Positions 1-8,486 of a stretch of 64,000 bases of DNA are shown here, in pieces. The position numbers were made by a program, and so were the translations under genes. The notes beneath the pieces are model-generated. The model was not told the origin of the DNA and made no database searches. It saw nothing but the letters and a program-made list of their open reading frames with translations. Positions within the stretch are counted from its first letter, which is position 1, and every line of letters begins with the position of its first letter. The DNA is from Zwartia hollandica (lineage in GTDB: Bacteria; Pseudomonadota; Gammaproteobacteria; Burkholderiales; Burkholderiaceae_B): positions 310,001 to 374,000 of the forward strand of contig NZ_JAHXRI010000007.1 in NCBI RefSeq assembly GCF_019923725.1, written 5' to 3'.

Positions 1-1
1 T

Positions 2-448
2 GAAAAAGCCGCTGAAGTTATCGCAGTAGACGACATCCAGGAGCTCGACGAGCCACAGCAGGCGGCCGTATTTGCCCTGTACAATCGCTGGCGTGAGTTA
101 GCCTCGACTGCAGCGGCATTCGCGCTTGTCGTTACTGGGGATCGCGCTCCGCTGTCGATGTCGTTGCGCGAAGATTTACGTACCCGCTTAGGCTGGGATC
201 TTGTATTCCGGCTCGAACCCCTCTCGGATACAGACAAATCCGAAGCACTCGTGACCTATGCCAAACAGCAAGGACTACCGCTTTCCTCTGACGTGCTGGA
301 CTGGATGCTGACACATTACTCACGCGACATTCGCCAGCTCTTCGCCTTAATCGATGCCTTAGACCGCTACTCTCTGTCCAAGCACCGTACGATCACGGTT
401 CCTCTCGTACGACTGATGCTAGCCGACCGTGAATTTCTCCAATCATGA
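2..448 (+). CDS. hda: DnaA regulatory inactivator Hda (5' end outside window)
   Basis: The reading frame is open from the first bases of the window to the stop at 446-448, so the N-terminal part lies upstream. Near the start is a Walker B-like VDDIQ, as in the DnaA/Hda AAA+ family, followed by a sensor 1-like region (VTGDRAP) and the RLGWDLVFRLEPLSD stretch typical of Hda. Hda promotes hydrolysis of ATP bound to DnaA, together with the sliding clamp, and so limits re-initiation of replication. It has no C-terminal DNA-binding domain, which excludes DnaA itself. The stop overlaps the next start as ATGA. Hda followed by a HAD phosphatase and pcnB is a familiar order in Burkholderiales. The clamp-binding N-terminus cannot be checked. 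Confidence 0.9.
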   Translation, partial: EKAAEVIAVDDIQELDEPQQAAVFALYNRWRELASTAAAFALVVTGDRAPLSMSLREDLRTRLGWDLVFRLEPLSDTDKSEALVTYAKQQGLPLSSDVLDWMLTHYSRDIRQLFALIDALDRYSLSKHRTITVPLVRLMLADREFLQS

Positions 449-1143
449 CCTATAAAAAACTCGCTCTGTTCGACTTAGATCACACACTACTCCCTTTGGA
501 TAGCGATTATCAATGGGCCATCTTTATGGCCGAAACCGGACGTGCCGGAGACCCTGCAGAGGCACTGCGCCGCAATCAAGAGTTAATGGATCGTTACAAC
601 GCAGGTGAGCTCACAGCCGAGCAGGCCGCCGAGTTCATGCTCGGCCTCCTTGCTGCACATCCACCGCACTTGCTTGCAGCATGGCACGAGGAATTTATGC
701 AAAAAGTGATTCGTCCGGCGATGACCGCTCAAGCGATTGCGCTAGTCGAAAAACACCTACAAGCAGGCGATCTATGTGCGGTCGTGACCGCCACGAACAG
801 CTTCGTGACCTCTCCCATTGCACGCGCCTTCGGTATCCCAACATTAATTGCAACTGAACCCGAGTATCAGGCTGGACGCTACACCGGAAAGATTTCAGGC
901 ACGCCCAGCTTCAAACATGGCAAGGTTATTCGCGTCGAAAGCTGGCTAGCAAGCCTTGGAAAGACGTTGCAGGATTTTGAAACTTCACATTTCTACAGTG
1001 ACTCATCCAACGATCTTCCCTTGCTAGAGGTCGTCACGCACCCCATCGCAACCAACCCAAGCCCCGGCCTACTTGCAGTTGCGCAAGAGCGCACCTGGCC
1101 CGTGCTCAACCTATTTAATCAGTTGTCCGATAAAAAATCCTGA
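445..1143 (+). CDS. HAD-IB family (SerB-like) phosphatase
   Basis: This 232-residue haloacid dehalogenase-superfamily hydrolase has the nucleophile motif DLDHTLL at residues 10-16 (Asp10 and Asp12). A late FYSDSSNDLPLL stretch supplies the Mg-binding acidic pair. The helical cap between them fits the HAD-IB group, which includes phosphoserine phosphatase and CicA-like proteins. The substrate is not evident. Homologues sit between hda and pcnB in many betaproteobacteria and are often annotated as histidinol-phosphatase or phosphoserine phosphatase-like; neither activity is proven by the sequence. The start overlaps the hda stop by four bases and the stop overlaps the pcnB start, so translational coupling is likely. 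Confidence 0.85.
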   Translation: MTYKKLALFDLDHTLLPLDSDYQWAIFMAETGRAGDPAEALRRNQELMDRYNAGELTAEQAAEFMLGLLAAHPPHLLAAWHEEFMQKVIRPAMTAQAIALVEKHLQAGDLCAVVTATNSFVTSPIARAFGIPTLIATEPEYQAGRYTGKISGTPSFKHGKVIRVESWLASLGKTLQDFETSHFYSDSSNDLPLLEVVTHPIATNPSPGLLAVAQERTWPVLNLFNQLSDKKS

Positions 1144-2516
1144 TGATCACCGATACACTCAAACGCTTTGTTGGAAAACTTTTAGGTCAGCAGCCAAAGG
1201 CGATGCGCCGGATTGGGCGAGCAAAGCACGGGATCGATCGACGCAATGTTTCACGTCATGCAATCAAAGTATGCGAAGTACTTCAGCACGAAGGTTATCA
1301 AGCCTACATTGTCGGCGGCGCTGTACGAGACCTCATCGTTGGACTTGAGCCGAAGGATTTCGATGTGGCAACAAACGCCACACCCGAGCAGATTCGCCCC
1401 CTATTTCGCCGGGCCCGGATTATCGGCCGTCGATTCCAGCTCGTCCATGTTGTCTTTGGTCAAGAAATCATTGAGACCTCAACCTTTCGCGCACCTGCGT
1501 CTGAATCGCAGGCGACCGACGACCATGGTCGCATCCTACGCGACAATGAGTTCGGCACGCATGCGCAAGACGCAGCAAGACGTGACTTCACCATCAACGC
1601 GTTGTATTACGACCCCACCACTGAAGAAGTGATCGACTACCACAATGGTGTAGAAGACCTTAAATCACGCACAGTCAGAATGATTGGCGACCCTCGTACC
1701 CGTTACCGTGAAGATCCCGTGCGAATGTTGCGTGCGGTGCGCTTTGCCGTAAAGTTAAAAGGGACAATTCATACCGATACGAAAGCACCCTTGCAATCGA
1801 TGGCAGAGCTAATCGAGAACGTACCCGCCTCTCGACTGTTTGACGAAATGCTCAAGCTATTGACCTGTGGTCATGCAATGGACTGTTTGCAGCAACTGCG
1901 GCAAGACGGCCTACATCAGGGTATTTTGCCCTTGCTAGATGTTGTGCTCGAACAGCCAGGTGGCGAAGAATTCATCGAACTCGCACTCGATCGCACCGAT
2001 CATCGTATCCGCAGCGGCAAAACTGTTAGCCCAAGCTTTTTATTCGCTGCGCTGCTTTGGCATCAAGTCGATCTTCGTTGGAAAAAGCGTATTCAAGCAG
2101 GCGAACCAAGCATTCAGGCTCTCATGGATGCAGCCGACTCGGTGCTAGATGAGCAAACAGAAAAGCTCGCAATCCAAAAGCGTTTCAGCGCTGATATGCG
2201 CGAAATCTGGTTCATGCAGCCGCGCTTCGAAAAGCGTTTACCTAAATCGATCTGGCGCATGTTTGAGCAACCGAGATTTCGTGCTTCTGTCGACTTTCTG
2301 CAACTTCGCGCCGCTGCGCATCAATTTGATAGCGTCCTAGCGCAGTGGTGGATGGACCTCGCAAATGCCGATGATACGGCGCGCGTTGAGATGCTCGAGG
2401 AACTCAGCCGTCTACCGAAGGATACGAGTACAACAGCACCCCGAAGCCGAACGCGTCGACGGCGCCGTAGCCCAACGAGTGGTGACCGAACAGACGGCCC
2501 CACCCAGCAAGAGTGA
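1143..2516 (+). CDS. pcnB: Poly(A) polymerase I
   Basis: This 457-residue class II nucleotidyltransferase adds 3' poly(A) tails that mark RNAs for decay. The family signature GGAVRD is at residues 58-63, and the catalytic pair is Asp72 and Asp74 in KDFDV. The following RRARIIGRRFQLVHV segment and the helical RNA-binding part (RYREDPVRMLRAVRFAVKL) match PcnB. The C-terminus is very basic, with a run of arginines near residue 440, as is usual in poly(A) polymerases and unlike CCA-adding enzymes. The ATG overlaps the previous TGA by one base. It precedes folK, a conserved pair in proteobacteria. Confidence 0.95.
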   Translation: MITDTLKRFVGKLLGQQPKAMRRIGRAKHGIDRRNVSRHAIKVCEVLQHEGYQAYIVGGAVRDLIVGLEPKDFDVATNATPEQIRPLFRRARIIGRRFQLVHVVFGQEIIETSTFRAPASESQATDDHGRILRDNEFGTHAQDAARRDFTINALYYDPTTEEVIDYHNGVEDLKSRTVRMIGDPRTRYREDPVRMLRAVRFAVKLKGTIHTDTKAPLQSMAELIENVPASRLFDEMLKLLTCGHAMDCLQQLRQDGLHQGILPLLDVVLEQPGGEEFIELALDRTDHRIRSGKTVSPSFLFAALLWHQVDLRWKKRIQAGEPSIQALMDAADSVLDEQTEKLAIQKRFSADMREIWFMQPRFEKRLPKSIWRMFEQPRFRASVDFLQLRAAAHQFDSVLAQWWMDLANADDTARVEMLEELSRLPKDTSTTAPRSRTRRRRRSPTSGDRTDGPTQQE

Positions 2517-2525
2517 CAACAAGCC

Positions 2526-3002
2526 ATGTCGATACTCGCACATATCGGTCTAGGCGCAAATCTCGGGGCCGCCCGCGAGACAGTACAGGCTGCGTTAAAT
2601 GATCTCGCTGCAGAACCTGGAATCGAGCTCGTGAAAGTGGCGCCGCTCTACTCGAGCGCACCGATTGATTCAAGTGGGCCAAACTACATCAATACCGTGG
2701 CGAGTATCCATACATCACTTAGCCCTGAGCAATTGCTTGCAGCACTACAAAAGATTGAGTTGCATCACGGGCGCGAACGTCCTTACGTTAACGCGCCGCG
2801 AACCTTGGATTTAGACCTCTTACTGTACGACAAGATCACACTCAATACGCCTATGCTCACCATCCCGCATCCGCGCATGCATTTGCGTGCGTTTGTGCTC
2901 CAACCACTGCGCGACATAGCGGGAAATATGACGCTATCGCAAGGCAGTCTTGACACGCTTTTGGGGCAGTGCAAAGACCAGGGTCTTTCGCCCTTGCCCT
3001 GA
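2526..3002 (+). CDS. folK: 2-amino-4-hydroxy-6-hydroxymethyldihydropteridine pyrophosphokinase
   Basis: FolK transfers pyrophosphate from ATP to 6-hydroxymethyl-7,8-dihydropterin in folate synthesis. At 158 residues it has normal family length. It carries the N-terminal IGLGANLG, the signature PRTLDLDLLLYD with Mg-binding Asp95 and Asp97, and the C-terminal PHPRMHLRAFVLQPL motif. It starts nine bases after pcnB ends, so the two are probably co-transcribed. The next gene is convergent, with only 19 bases between, and I see no hairpin there. Confidence 0.95.
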   Translation: MSILAHIGLGANLGAARETVQAALNDLAAEPGIELVKVAPLYSSAPIDSSGPNYINTVASIHTSLSPEQLLAALQKIELHHGRERPYVNAPRTLDLDLLLYDKITLNTPMLTIPHPRMHLRAFVLQPLRDIAGNMTLSQGSLDTLLGQCKDQGLSPLP

Positions 3003-3021
3003 GCACTGTGCCAGGCGAGTC

Positions 3022-4215
3022 TCAAATCGCTTTATCTGCACGAAGAGTCGCAACAACCTCATCACTCACGCCAAGTTGCTTTAGGATTGCTAGCGTGTGT
3101 TGACCGATCCCAGGGATTGGATCCATGCGTGCGTCAAACTGATTATTGGTTGCGGGCGGCAACAACGCAGGTAACGCACCTACGGGACTTTCGACCTGCG
3201 TCCAACGCCCACGCGCCGCTAACTGGGGATGCGACCAAACATCCTTCATCTCATTGACGCGCGCATTGGCAATTTGCGCATCTTCGAGCGCTTGCACGAC
3301 TTGATCAATTGTCATCTTTGAAAACGCAGCAACGATCAAGCCTCGCAGATGCTCACGATTCGCGACACGCTTCGGATTGGAGTCGTACTGGGGATTCGTA
3401 GCCAAATCCGACTGCCCAAGCACTTTGTCGCAGAACACTTGCCATTCACGCTCGTTCTGCAAACCCAACATCACGTTACTGCCATCGCCAACCGGGAAGG
3501 GTCCGTAAGGATAAATCGTCGCATGCGCCGCCCCTGCACGTGGCGGCGGCTTTTGCCCATCAATCGCGTAATACAACGGGAAGCTCATCCACTCGACCAT
3601 GCTCTCAAGCATCGAGACATCAAGGTGGCTGCCCAACCCTGTCTGATGACGCAAAAGCAAGGCGTTCAAAATACTTGAATACGCGTAGGAGCCTGCTGCG
3701 ATATCCGCGATCGAGCAACCAGCCTTGGCAGGTGAGTCCTCAGATCCTGTCACCGAGATGAAGCCACTTTCACTCTGAATAAGTAGGTCGTAAGCTTTTT
3801 TTGTTTCGTAGGGACCGCCTTCTCCGTAACCGGAAATATCACAGACAATCAAGCGAGGAAATTTTTTATGCAAAACCTCAAATGACAACCCCATCCGCGC
3901 AGCAGCGCCTGGTGCAAGGTTCTGCACCAGCACATCTGCTTGCCCCAAGAGCTCTTCCAAAATTGGACCAGCCTGTTCGTGCTTTAAATCCAGCGTCAAG
4001 CTCTCTTTGGAGCGATTCGTCCAGACAAAGTGCGATGCCATGCCGTGGGTCCGCTCATCGTACTTGCGTGCAAAATCTCCAACGCCTGGGCGCTCTACCT
4101 TGATGACGCGCGCGCCCATATCTGCAAGTTGTCGCGTACAAAATGGCGCCGCAATGGCGTGTTCTAGACTGATAACAGTCACCCCATCCAAGGGGCGTGG
4201 CTTTACGTTCTTCAT
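3022..4215 (-). CDS. CaiB/BaiF family (class III) CoA-transferase
   Basis: This 397-residue family III CoA-transferase moves CoA between carboxylic acids and acyl-CoAs through an aspartyl-CoA thioester. The conserved N-terminal block (PFCTRQLADMGARVIKVERP) and the block with the catalytic Asp143 in AYDLLIQSESG are both present. It is the last gene of a four-gene minus-strand operon with a hydratase and two acyl-CoA dehydrogenases, and its ATG overlaps the hydratase stop. The context says it activates, or recycles CoA for, an organic acid that is then dehydrogenated and hydrated. The substrate is unknown; related enzymes act on mesaconate, citramalate, oxalate, carnitine or aromatic acids. A second, distinct CaiB homologue lies at 17231-18421. 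Confidence 0.9.
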   Translation of the reverse strand: MKNVKPRPLDGVTVISLEHAIAAPFCTRQLADMGARVIKVERPGVGDFARKYDERTHGMASHFVWTNRSKESLTLDLKHEQAGPILEELLGQADVLVQNLAPGAAARMGLSFEVLHKKFPRLIVCDISGYGEGGPYETKKAYDLLIQSESGFISVTGSEDSPAKAGCSIADIAAGSYAYSSILNALLLRHQTGLGSHLDVSMLESMVEWMSFPLYYAIDGQKPPPRAGAAHATIYPYGPFPVGDGSNVMLGLQNEREWQVFCDKVLGQSDLATNPQYDSNPKRVANREHLRGLIVAAFSKMTIDQVVQALEDAQIANARVNEMKDVWSHPQLAARGRWTQVESPVGALPALLPPATNNQFDARMDPIPGIGQHTLAILKQLGVSDEVVATLRADKAI

Positions 4216-5042
4216 GCTTCAAACCTCAATTCCGCTTGGTGCGCCAGGGTCGAGTCCTGTTCTGCCCAAAGTTTCGCCTCTCCCTGCGCTACCACGGCAC
4301 CGGCCACAGAGAACACTTTGGGTGCAATCAGTGGACGCAAACCTCGATAAGCCAGATGTTTTAACGATGCCTTTGGATGAGCATGCGCGAAAGCGCGGCA
4401 CATCATCGTTGCGATCAGTGGTCCATGAATCACTAGACCAGGATAGCCCTCGGTCTGTGTCACATACGGATGATCATAATGAATTCGATGGCTATTGAAT
4501 GTCACAGCCGAGTATCTGAACAATAGCACTGGGCTAGGATCAACTAATTCGCTCCATTGCGATGCTGGTGCGGGCTCAGTACCTTGCAACTTCGGTGGGC
4601 TTGGCTCGCGGTAGACAATGTCTTGCTCCTCGCTCACGACAAGCTTTCCATTCTGCTCGATATCGTGCTTGACGGTAACAAACAGCAAAGAGCCTGTACG
4701 TCCCTTTTTCTCTTGTATCGCGGTAACCGTTGACGTCTTGCGGGCTTCTACACCCACTTCCAGCGCGCCATCAAAACTCACACGTCCGCCTGCCCACATA
4801 CGATTGCGATTATCCGCAGGTGGCAAGAAACTCCCGCGTGCGGGGTGACCATCCAGTCCTGTTTGTGCGATCGGCACGGTCTCCAAAAAGAAAGCCCAAT
4901 GCCACAACGGCGAGAGCTTCATCCCCACTTCAGGGATGGGATCGCCTAATGTGACGGCAATGCGCGCCGCATGCCCGGGATCCATCCGATCCACCACAGT
5001 TTGTTGTTTACCAAGCCAAGCGCTCAAGTCAGTACTAGACAT
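4212..5042 (-). CDS. HTD2/mesaconyl-CoA hydratase-like MaoC-family protein
   Basis: This 276-residue protein has two hotdog halves: an N-terminal FAS1-like dehydratase half (FLPPADNRNRMWAGGRVSF, residues 73-91) and a C-terminal MaoC half (YSAVTFNSHRIHYDHPYV, residues 177-194, then GLVIHGPL). This is the layout of mesaconyl-C4-CoA hydratase, itaconyl-CoA hydratase and HTD2-type enzymes, which add water to, or remove it from, acyl-CoA double bonds. Asn183, His185 and His188 lie in the expected catalytic stretch. The start is preceded by AAGGATG. It is translated between the CoA-transferase and the acyl-CoA dehydrogenases. A short-branched dicarboxylyl-CoA substrate is possible but not shown, since no citramalyl-CoA lyase is present. 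Confidence 0.82.
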   Translation of the reverse strand: MSSTDLSAWLGKQQTVVDRMDPGHAARIAVTLGDPIPEVGMKLSPLWHWAFFLETVPIAQTGLDGHPARGSFLPPADNRNRMWAGGRVSFDGALEVGVEARKTSTVTAIQEKKGRTGSLLFVTVKHDIEQNGKLVVSEEQDIVYREPSPPKLQGTEPAPASQWSELVDPSPVLLFRYSAVTFNSHRIHYDHPYVTQTEGYPGLVIHGPLIATMMCRAFAHAHPKASLKHLAYRGLRPLIAPKVFSVAGAVVAQGEAKLWAEQDSTLAHQAELRFEA

Positions 5043-5058
5043 GCATCATCCTTAATCT

Positions 5059-6168
5059 TTAATCCGTGAGGTCCTGCAAACGCTGCAGGTGGTAGTTGGT
5101 GTCGCCTAGCAATAAATCGACATAGGTCAAGCGCTTAAAGAAATCACCGACCTCCAACTCATCCGTTACGCCCATCCCGCCGTGCAACTGTACGGCAGCT
5201 TCACCGACAAAACGCGCAGCCGCAGCCACTTCGATCTTGGCCATCGACACTAGCCGCGCACGCTTGATGGGATCTTGCTCTGCGAGGCCAATGGTTGCCG
5301 CGTAGGTCATCGACAAACCCATCTCGGACTGAATCAACATATCGCCCAAGCGATGTTGCAAAACCTGAAAGGCCGCAAGCGGTTGGCCGAACTGCTTTCT
5401 AGTTTTCAAATACTGAATAGTCGTGTCGGTCAGTGCCGCCATTGCGCCACAAGCTTGCGCGCAAAGTGCGGTGATTCCAAAGTCGATTGCCAGCGCAAGC
5501 AAGGCTTGTGCTTGTGCACCAGTAGCAATAAGCTGATCGCCAGATACGACAACGCGATCAAAGCGTAACGTGGCGGCGCGGCTCCCATCAAACGTCGGGA
5601 AATCCTCGCAAGACAAACCCTGGGCGCCTTGCTCGACCATAAACAACGCTGGCTCTCCGTCCAACAACGCCGATACGATCACGCCGTTGGCTGACGCACC
5701 ATGCCAAACCAGGATCTTTTGTCCGTCTAACGCATACCCATCCGCAACCACGGTGGCACGCGTACACAGCGGGCGTTGCGCGTCGCGCTCACCCGACTCC
5801 TGCCAAGCCACTGCTAGCAAAGCTTCACCTTCTGCATGCGCAGAGAGCCAACGCTGCTTGAGTACTTGGCAGTCTGCATGGCCCAATAGCGTGACTGCCA
5901 TGACAGCGCTCGAAATCGTTGGCTCACTGACTAGTCCGCGGCCCAACTCCTGGTGAACCGCCAACATCGTGGCCGGTGACTCACCGAAGCCTCCGAACTC
6001 CTCGGAGACCAACAGGCCACCCATTCCCAATTCGACGAGGCTACCCCACGCCGCTGCGTCAAGCCCACCTAAACGCGACCGACGCTTTGGACGCGTCCAC
6101 TCGTCTGCCACCAGCCTTTTTAGGCTATCGGTCAACATACGCTGTTCTTCTGAATATGAAAAATCCAT
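5059..6168 (-). CDS. Acyl-CoA dehydrogenase, divergent small partner subunit
   Basis: This 369-residue protein belongs to the acyl-CoA dehydrogenase superfamily. The N-terminal helical domain (EEFGGFGESPATMLAVHQELGRG) and the C-terminal QLHGGMGVTDELEVGDFFKRL block are recognisable. The region aligning with the catalytic Glu reads LAIDFGITAL instead of LxxER, and the C-terminal IYEGT-type motif is replaced by LLGDTNYHLQ. These losses are typical of the non-catalytic or half-site partner in heteromeric (alpha2beta2) dehydrogenases such as those of steroid side-chain catabolism. It lies eight bases downstream of the second dehydrogenase gene, so the two products very probably form one enzyme. 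The start has TTTAGGA just upstream. Confidence 0.88.
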   Translation of the reverse strand: MDFSYSEEQRMLTDSLKRLVADEWTRPKRRSRLGGLDAAAWGSLVELGMGGLLVSEEFGGFGESPATMLAVHQELGRGLVSEPTISSAVMAVTLLGHADCQVLKQRWLSAHAEGEALLAVAWQESGERDAQRPLCTRATVVADGYALDGQKILVWHGASANGVIVSALLDGEPALFMVEQGAQGLSCEDFPTFDGSRAATLRFDRVVVSGDQLIATGAQAQALLALAIDFGITALCAQACGAMAALTDTTIQYLKTRKQFGQPLAAFQVLQHRLGDMLIQSEMGLSMTYAATIGLAEQDPIKRARLVSMAKIEVAAAARFVGEAAVQLHGGMGVTDELEVGDFFKRLTYVDLLLGDTNYHLQRLQDLTD

Positions 6169-6176
6169 GATGTGTC

Positions 6177-7367
6177 CTAAACCCCGATAATCTGCTTGGC
6201 GATGATGCCCTTTTGAACCTCATTGGTTCCGCCATAAATCGCCGTCTTGCGCATATCAAAATAGGCGGCTGCGGCTGCGGCTGCATACTCAGGGCCTGGA
6301 CCATGAAATGCAGACTCGGCAAACATCCACTCTGGGTCGTAAGGCCAGGACTCTGCTCCCGCCACTTGCATCTGCAACTTTGCGAGTTCCATTTGCAACT
6401 CAGAGCCACGGATTTTGAGTATGGATGCTTTTGGTCCGGGCTCCGTGGTGTCGTCTGTCGCTACACGCAGCACCATCATTTCCAACGCCAGGACCTGTGC
6501 TTCGACACGATTGATGGCGTCGCGCACCCTGGGATTCAAGCTCACTGACTCGCCGCTGGCCATCATGCGCTCGGCCAAAGATTTCAAAATGGCCAGCTCA
6601 CGGTGGCAATGCCCAATCCCTGCAATACCACTGCGCTCATGGCCAAGCAAATACTTTGCATACGTCCAGCCGGCATTTTCCTCACCGATCAAGTTCTCAA
6701 CCGGAGCCTCAACATTCTCAAGCCACACCTCATTGACCTCGGCACTACCATCCAAGGTCTTAATCGGACGAACCTGAACCCCAGGTTGCTTCATGTCGAT
6801 CAGAATCATCGAAATACCACGTTGCGCTTTAGCCGCAGGATCTGTACGCGCCAAGCAGAACATCCAATCAGCATGATGCGCTAGTGTGGTCCAGGTTTTT
6901 TGCCCGTTGATGACGTAGCGGTCACCCACTCGTTCTGCACGCGTTTTAAGAGACGCCAAATCGGATCCGGAACCAGGCTCCGAATACCCCTGACACCACC
7001 AATCCTCGACAGTGATGATGCGCGAAAGAAAACGATCCTTTTGTGCTGGGGATCCATATTTCATTAGGACCGGGCCAATCATTCCCAACCCAAACGGAAG
7101 CAACCGAGGGGCACCCGCCTTGAAGCATTCGATTTCAAAAATCAAACGTTGCAGCGGATTCCAACCCGTACCACCGTATTCAATCGGCCAACTAGGTGCA
7201 CCCCAGCCTTGTGCTGCCAGCAATCGATGCCATGTCATATAGTCTTCGCGCTTGAGACGATGATGTGCGAACGTCTTTGCCCGCAAACTTGCGGGAAGCT
7301 TTGCCAGCACGAATGCGCGCACCTCTTCTCGAAAGGCGCGCTCTTCTGGGGTCCAAGTCAGATCCAT
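6177..7367 (-). CDS. Acyl-CoA dehydrogenase, large catalytic subunit
   Basis: This 396-residue FAD-dependent acyl-CoA dehydrogenase is the first gene of the minus-strand operon. It has GYSEPGSGSDLASLKTRA (residues 128-144, FAD/substrate loop), LLGHERSGIA with Glu244 at the place of the catalytic base in isovaleryl-CoA dehydrogenase-like enzymes, and IYGGTNEVQKGI near the C-terminus. The IYGGT form has Gly379 where medium-chain enzymes have Glu, so Glu244 is the likely base. It would oxidise a CoA ester to its 2,3-enoyl-CoA and pass electrons to ETF. With the degenerate partner at 5059-6168 it probably makes a heterotetramer. AGGAGA precedes the ATG. Confidence 0.92.
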   Translation of the reverse strand: MDLTWTPEERAFREEVRAFVLAKLPASLRAKTFAHHRLKREDYMTWHRLLAAQGWGAPSWPIEYGGTGWNPLQRLIFEIECFKAGAPRLLPFGLGMIGPVLMKYGSPAQKDRFLSRIITVEDWWCQGYSEPGSGSDLASLKTRAERVGDRYVINGQKTWTTLAHHADWMFCLARTDPAAKAQRGISMILIDMKQPGVQVRPIKTLDGSAEVNEVWLENVEAPVENLIGEENAGWTYAKYLLGHERSGIAGIGHCHRELAILKSLAERMMASGESVSLNPRVRDAINRVEAQVLALEMMVLRVATDDTTEPGPKASILKIRGSELQMELAKLQMQVAGAESWPYDPEWMFAESAFHGPGPEYAAAAAAAYFDMRKTAIYGGTNEVQKGIIAKQIIGV

Positions 7368-7515
7368 AAGTATTCTCCTATGCGCACAATCTTAACGCCG
7401 TGGTCGACCGCTAGCTTCTTGTATTTTGGAACCCAGCGTTCAGGAAGTAAAAATCCTCTAGAGGCCATACAATCCAGCAAAATGCTAAAAAACACCCTTT
7501 CCTAGGAGACTACCC
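7368..7515. promoter_or_regulatory. Divergent control region between acyl-CoA dehydrogenase and Bug operons
   Basis: This 148-base gap separates two operons pointing away from each other. It contains a perfect 10-base palindrome, CCTCTAGAGG, at 7455-7464. A TACAAT that could serve as a -10 box for the rightward operon lies at 7468-7473, with no good -35 at the right distance. Shine-Dalgarno AGGAG sequences sit before both starts. The palindrome is a reasonable operator candidate because it abuts the putative -10 box. No regulator gene is nearby. Confidence 0.35.
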
Positions 7516-8484
7516 ATGAAAACCCTAATTCGAGCTGGCCTTATTAGCCTTTGCGCGCTTGCCCTCGCCCCAACGGCACAAGCTGCCTGGCCTGACAAAC
7601 CGATTCGCCTCATTGTTCCCGCCGCCCCGGGTGGAACAACCGACATCACCGCCCGCCTCCTGAGCGAAAAAATTGGTGCAGAACTGGGCACGACCGTTAT
7701 CGTTGAAAACCGCGCGGGCGCAGCTGGCATTATCGGCACCCAAGCCTTGTTACAGTCCGCACCTGATGGCTACACCATCGGATTTGGCAACATTGGTCCG
7801 AACGGCATCAATTACAGCCTGTACAAAAAGCTTCCCTACAAGCACACGGACTTCAGCCCCATCACGCTCGTCATCTCGGTACCAAACGTGCTCGTGGTCA
7901 ATAGCAAATCACCCTATAAAACGGTGAAGGATCTCGTTGATGCAATCAAAAACGACCCAAAAGGCAATTATTCGTTTGCCTCCTCTGGGACGGGACAGTC
8001 ACCACACATGTCGGCTGAAATGTTTGCGCAGCGCACGGGCCTGACACTCACCCACATCCCATTCAAAGGCATGGGTCCAGCCGTTGCAGCCCTGTTGGGT
8101 GGTCAAGTTACATTCGCGATTGATAACTTGCCGAGCTCGATTGAATTCATCCGGTCCGGCCAATTCCGTGCTCTCGCCGTGACGGGCGCCGAGCGCTCTG
8201 CACAACTACCTGATGTACCCACGATGGCCGAAGCCGGCATTAAAGATATGGTCGTCACAGCTTGGTTTGGTTTCGTTGCTCCTGCCGGTACTCCACCAGA
8301 GCTCGTGAACAAAATTCAGCAAGCAACGAAAAAAGTATTAGCAATGCCTGATATTCAAAAGCGCTTCGCGACGATGGGTGGTGTACCAGGCGGAAATACC
8401 CCTGCAGAGTTTGGCGCTTTCATGGACAAAGAGCGTGAAAGCTGGAGAAAGATTGTTGAAGCCGCCAAGTTGCAAATGGAGTAA
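7516..8484 (+). CDS. Bug-type tripartite tricarboxylate transporter receptor
   Basis: This 322-residue periplasmic binding protein of the Bug (TctC) family binds small carboxylates or related solutes for a TctAB-type membrane transporter. A signal peptide ends at about residue 24 (TAQA/AWPDKP). The mature part begins with the family block PIRLIVPAAPGGTTDITAR. The HIPFKGMGPAVAALLGGQV stretch and the VPTMAEAG stretch are also typical. AGGAGA lies seven bases before the ATG. No tctA or tctB genes are in the window. It is the first gene of an operon with the two subunits of a 3-oxoacid CoA-transferase, two bases apart, so its ligand may be a keto acid or its precursor. Confidence 0.92.
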   Translation: MKTLIRAGLISLCALALAPTAQAAWPDKPIRLIVPAAPGGTTDITARLLSEKIGAELGTTVIVENRAGAAGIIGTQALLQSAPDGYTIGFGNIGPNGINYSLYKKLPYKHTDFSPITLVISVPNVLVVNSKSPYKTVKDLVDAIKNDPKGNYSFASSGTGQSPHMSAEMFAQRTGLTLTHIPFKGMGPAVAALLGGQVTFAIDNLPSSIEFIRSGQFRALAVTGAERSAQLPDVPTMAEAGIKDMVVTAWFGFVAPAGTPPELVNKIQQATKKVLAMPDIQKRFATMGGVPGGNTPAEFGAFMDKERESWRKIVEAAKLQME

Positions 8485-8486
8485 TC

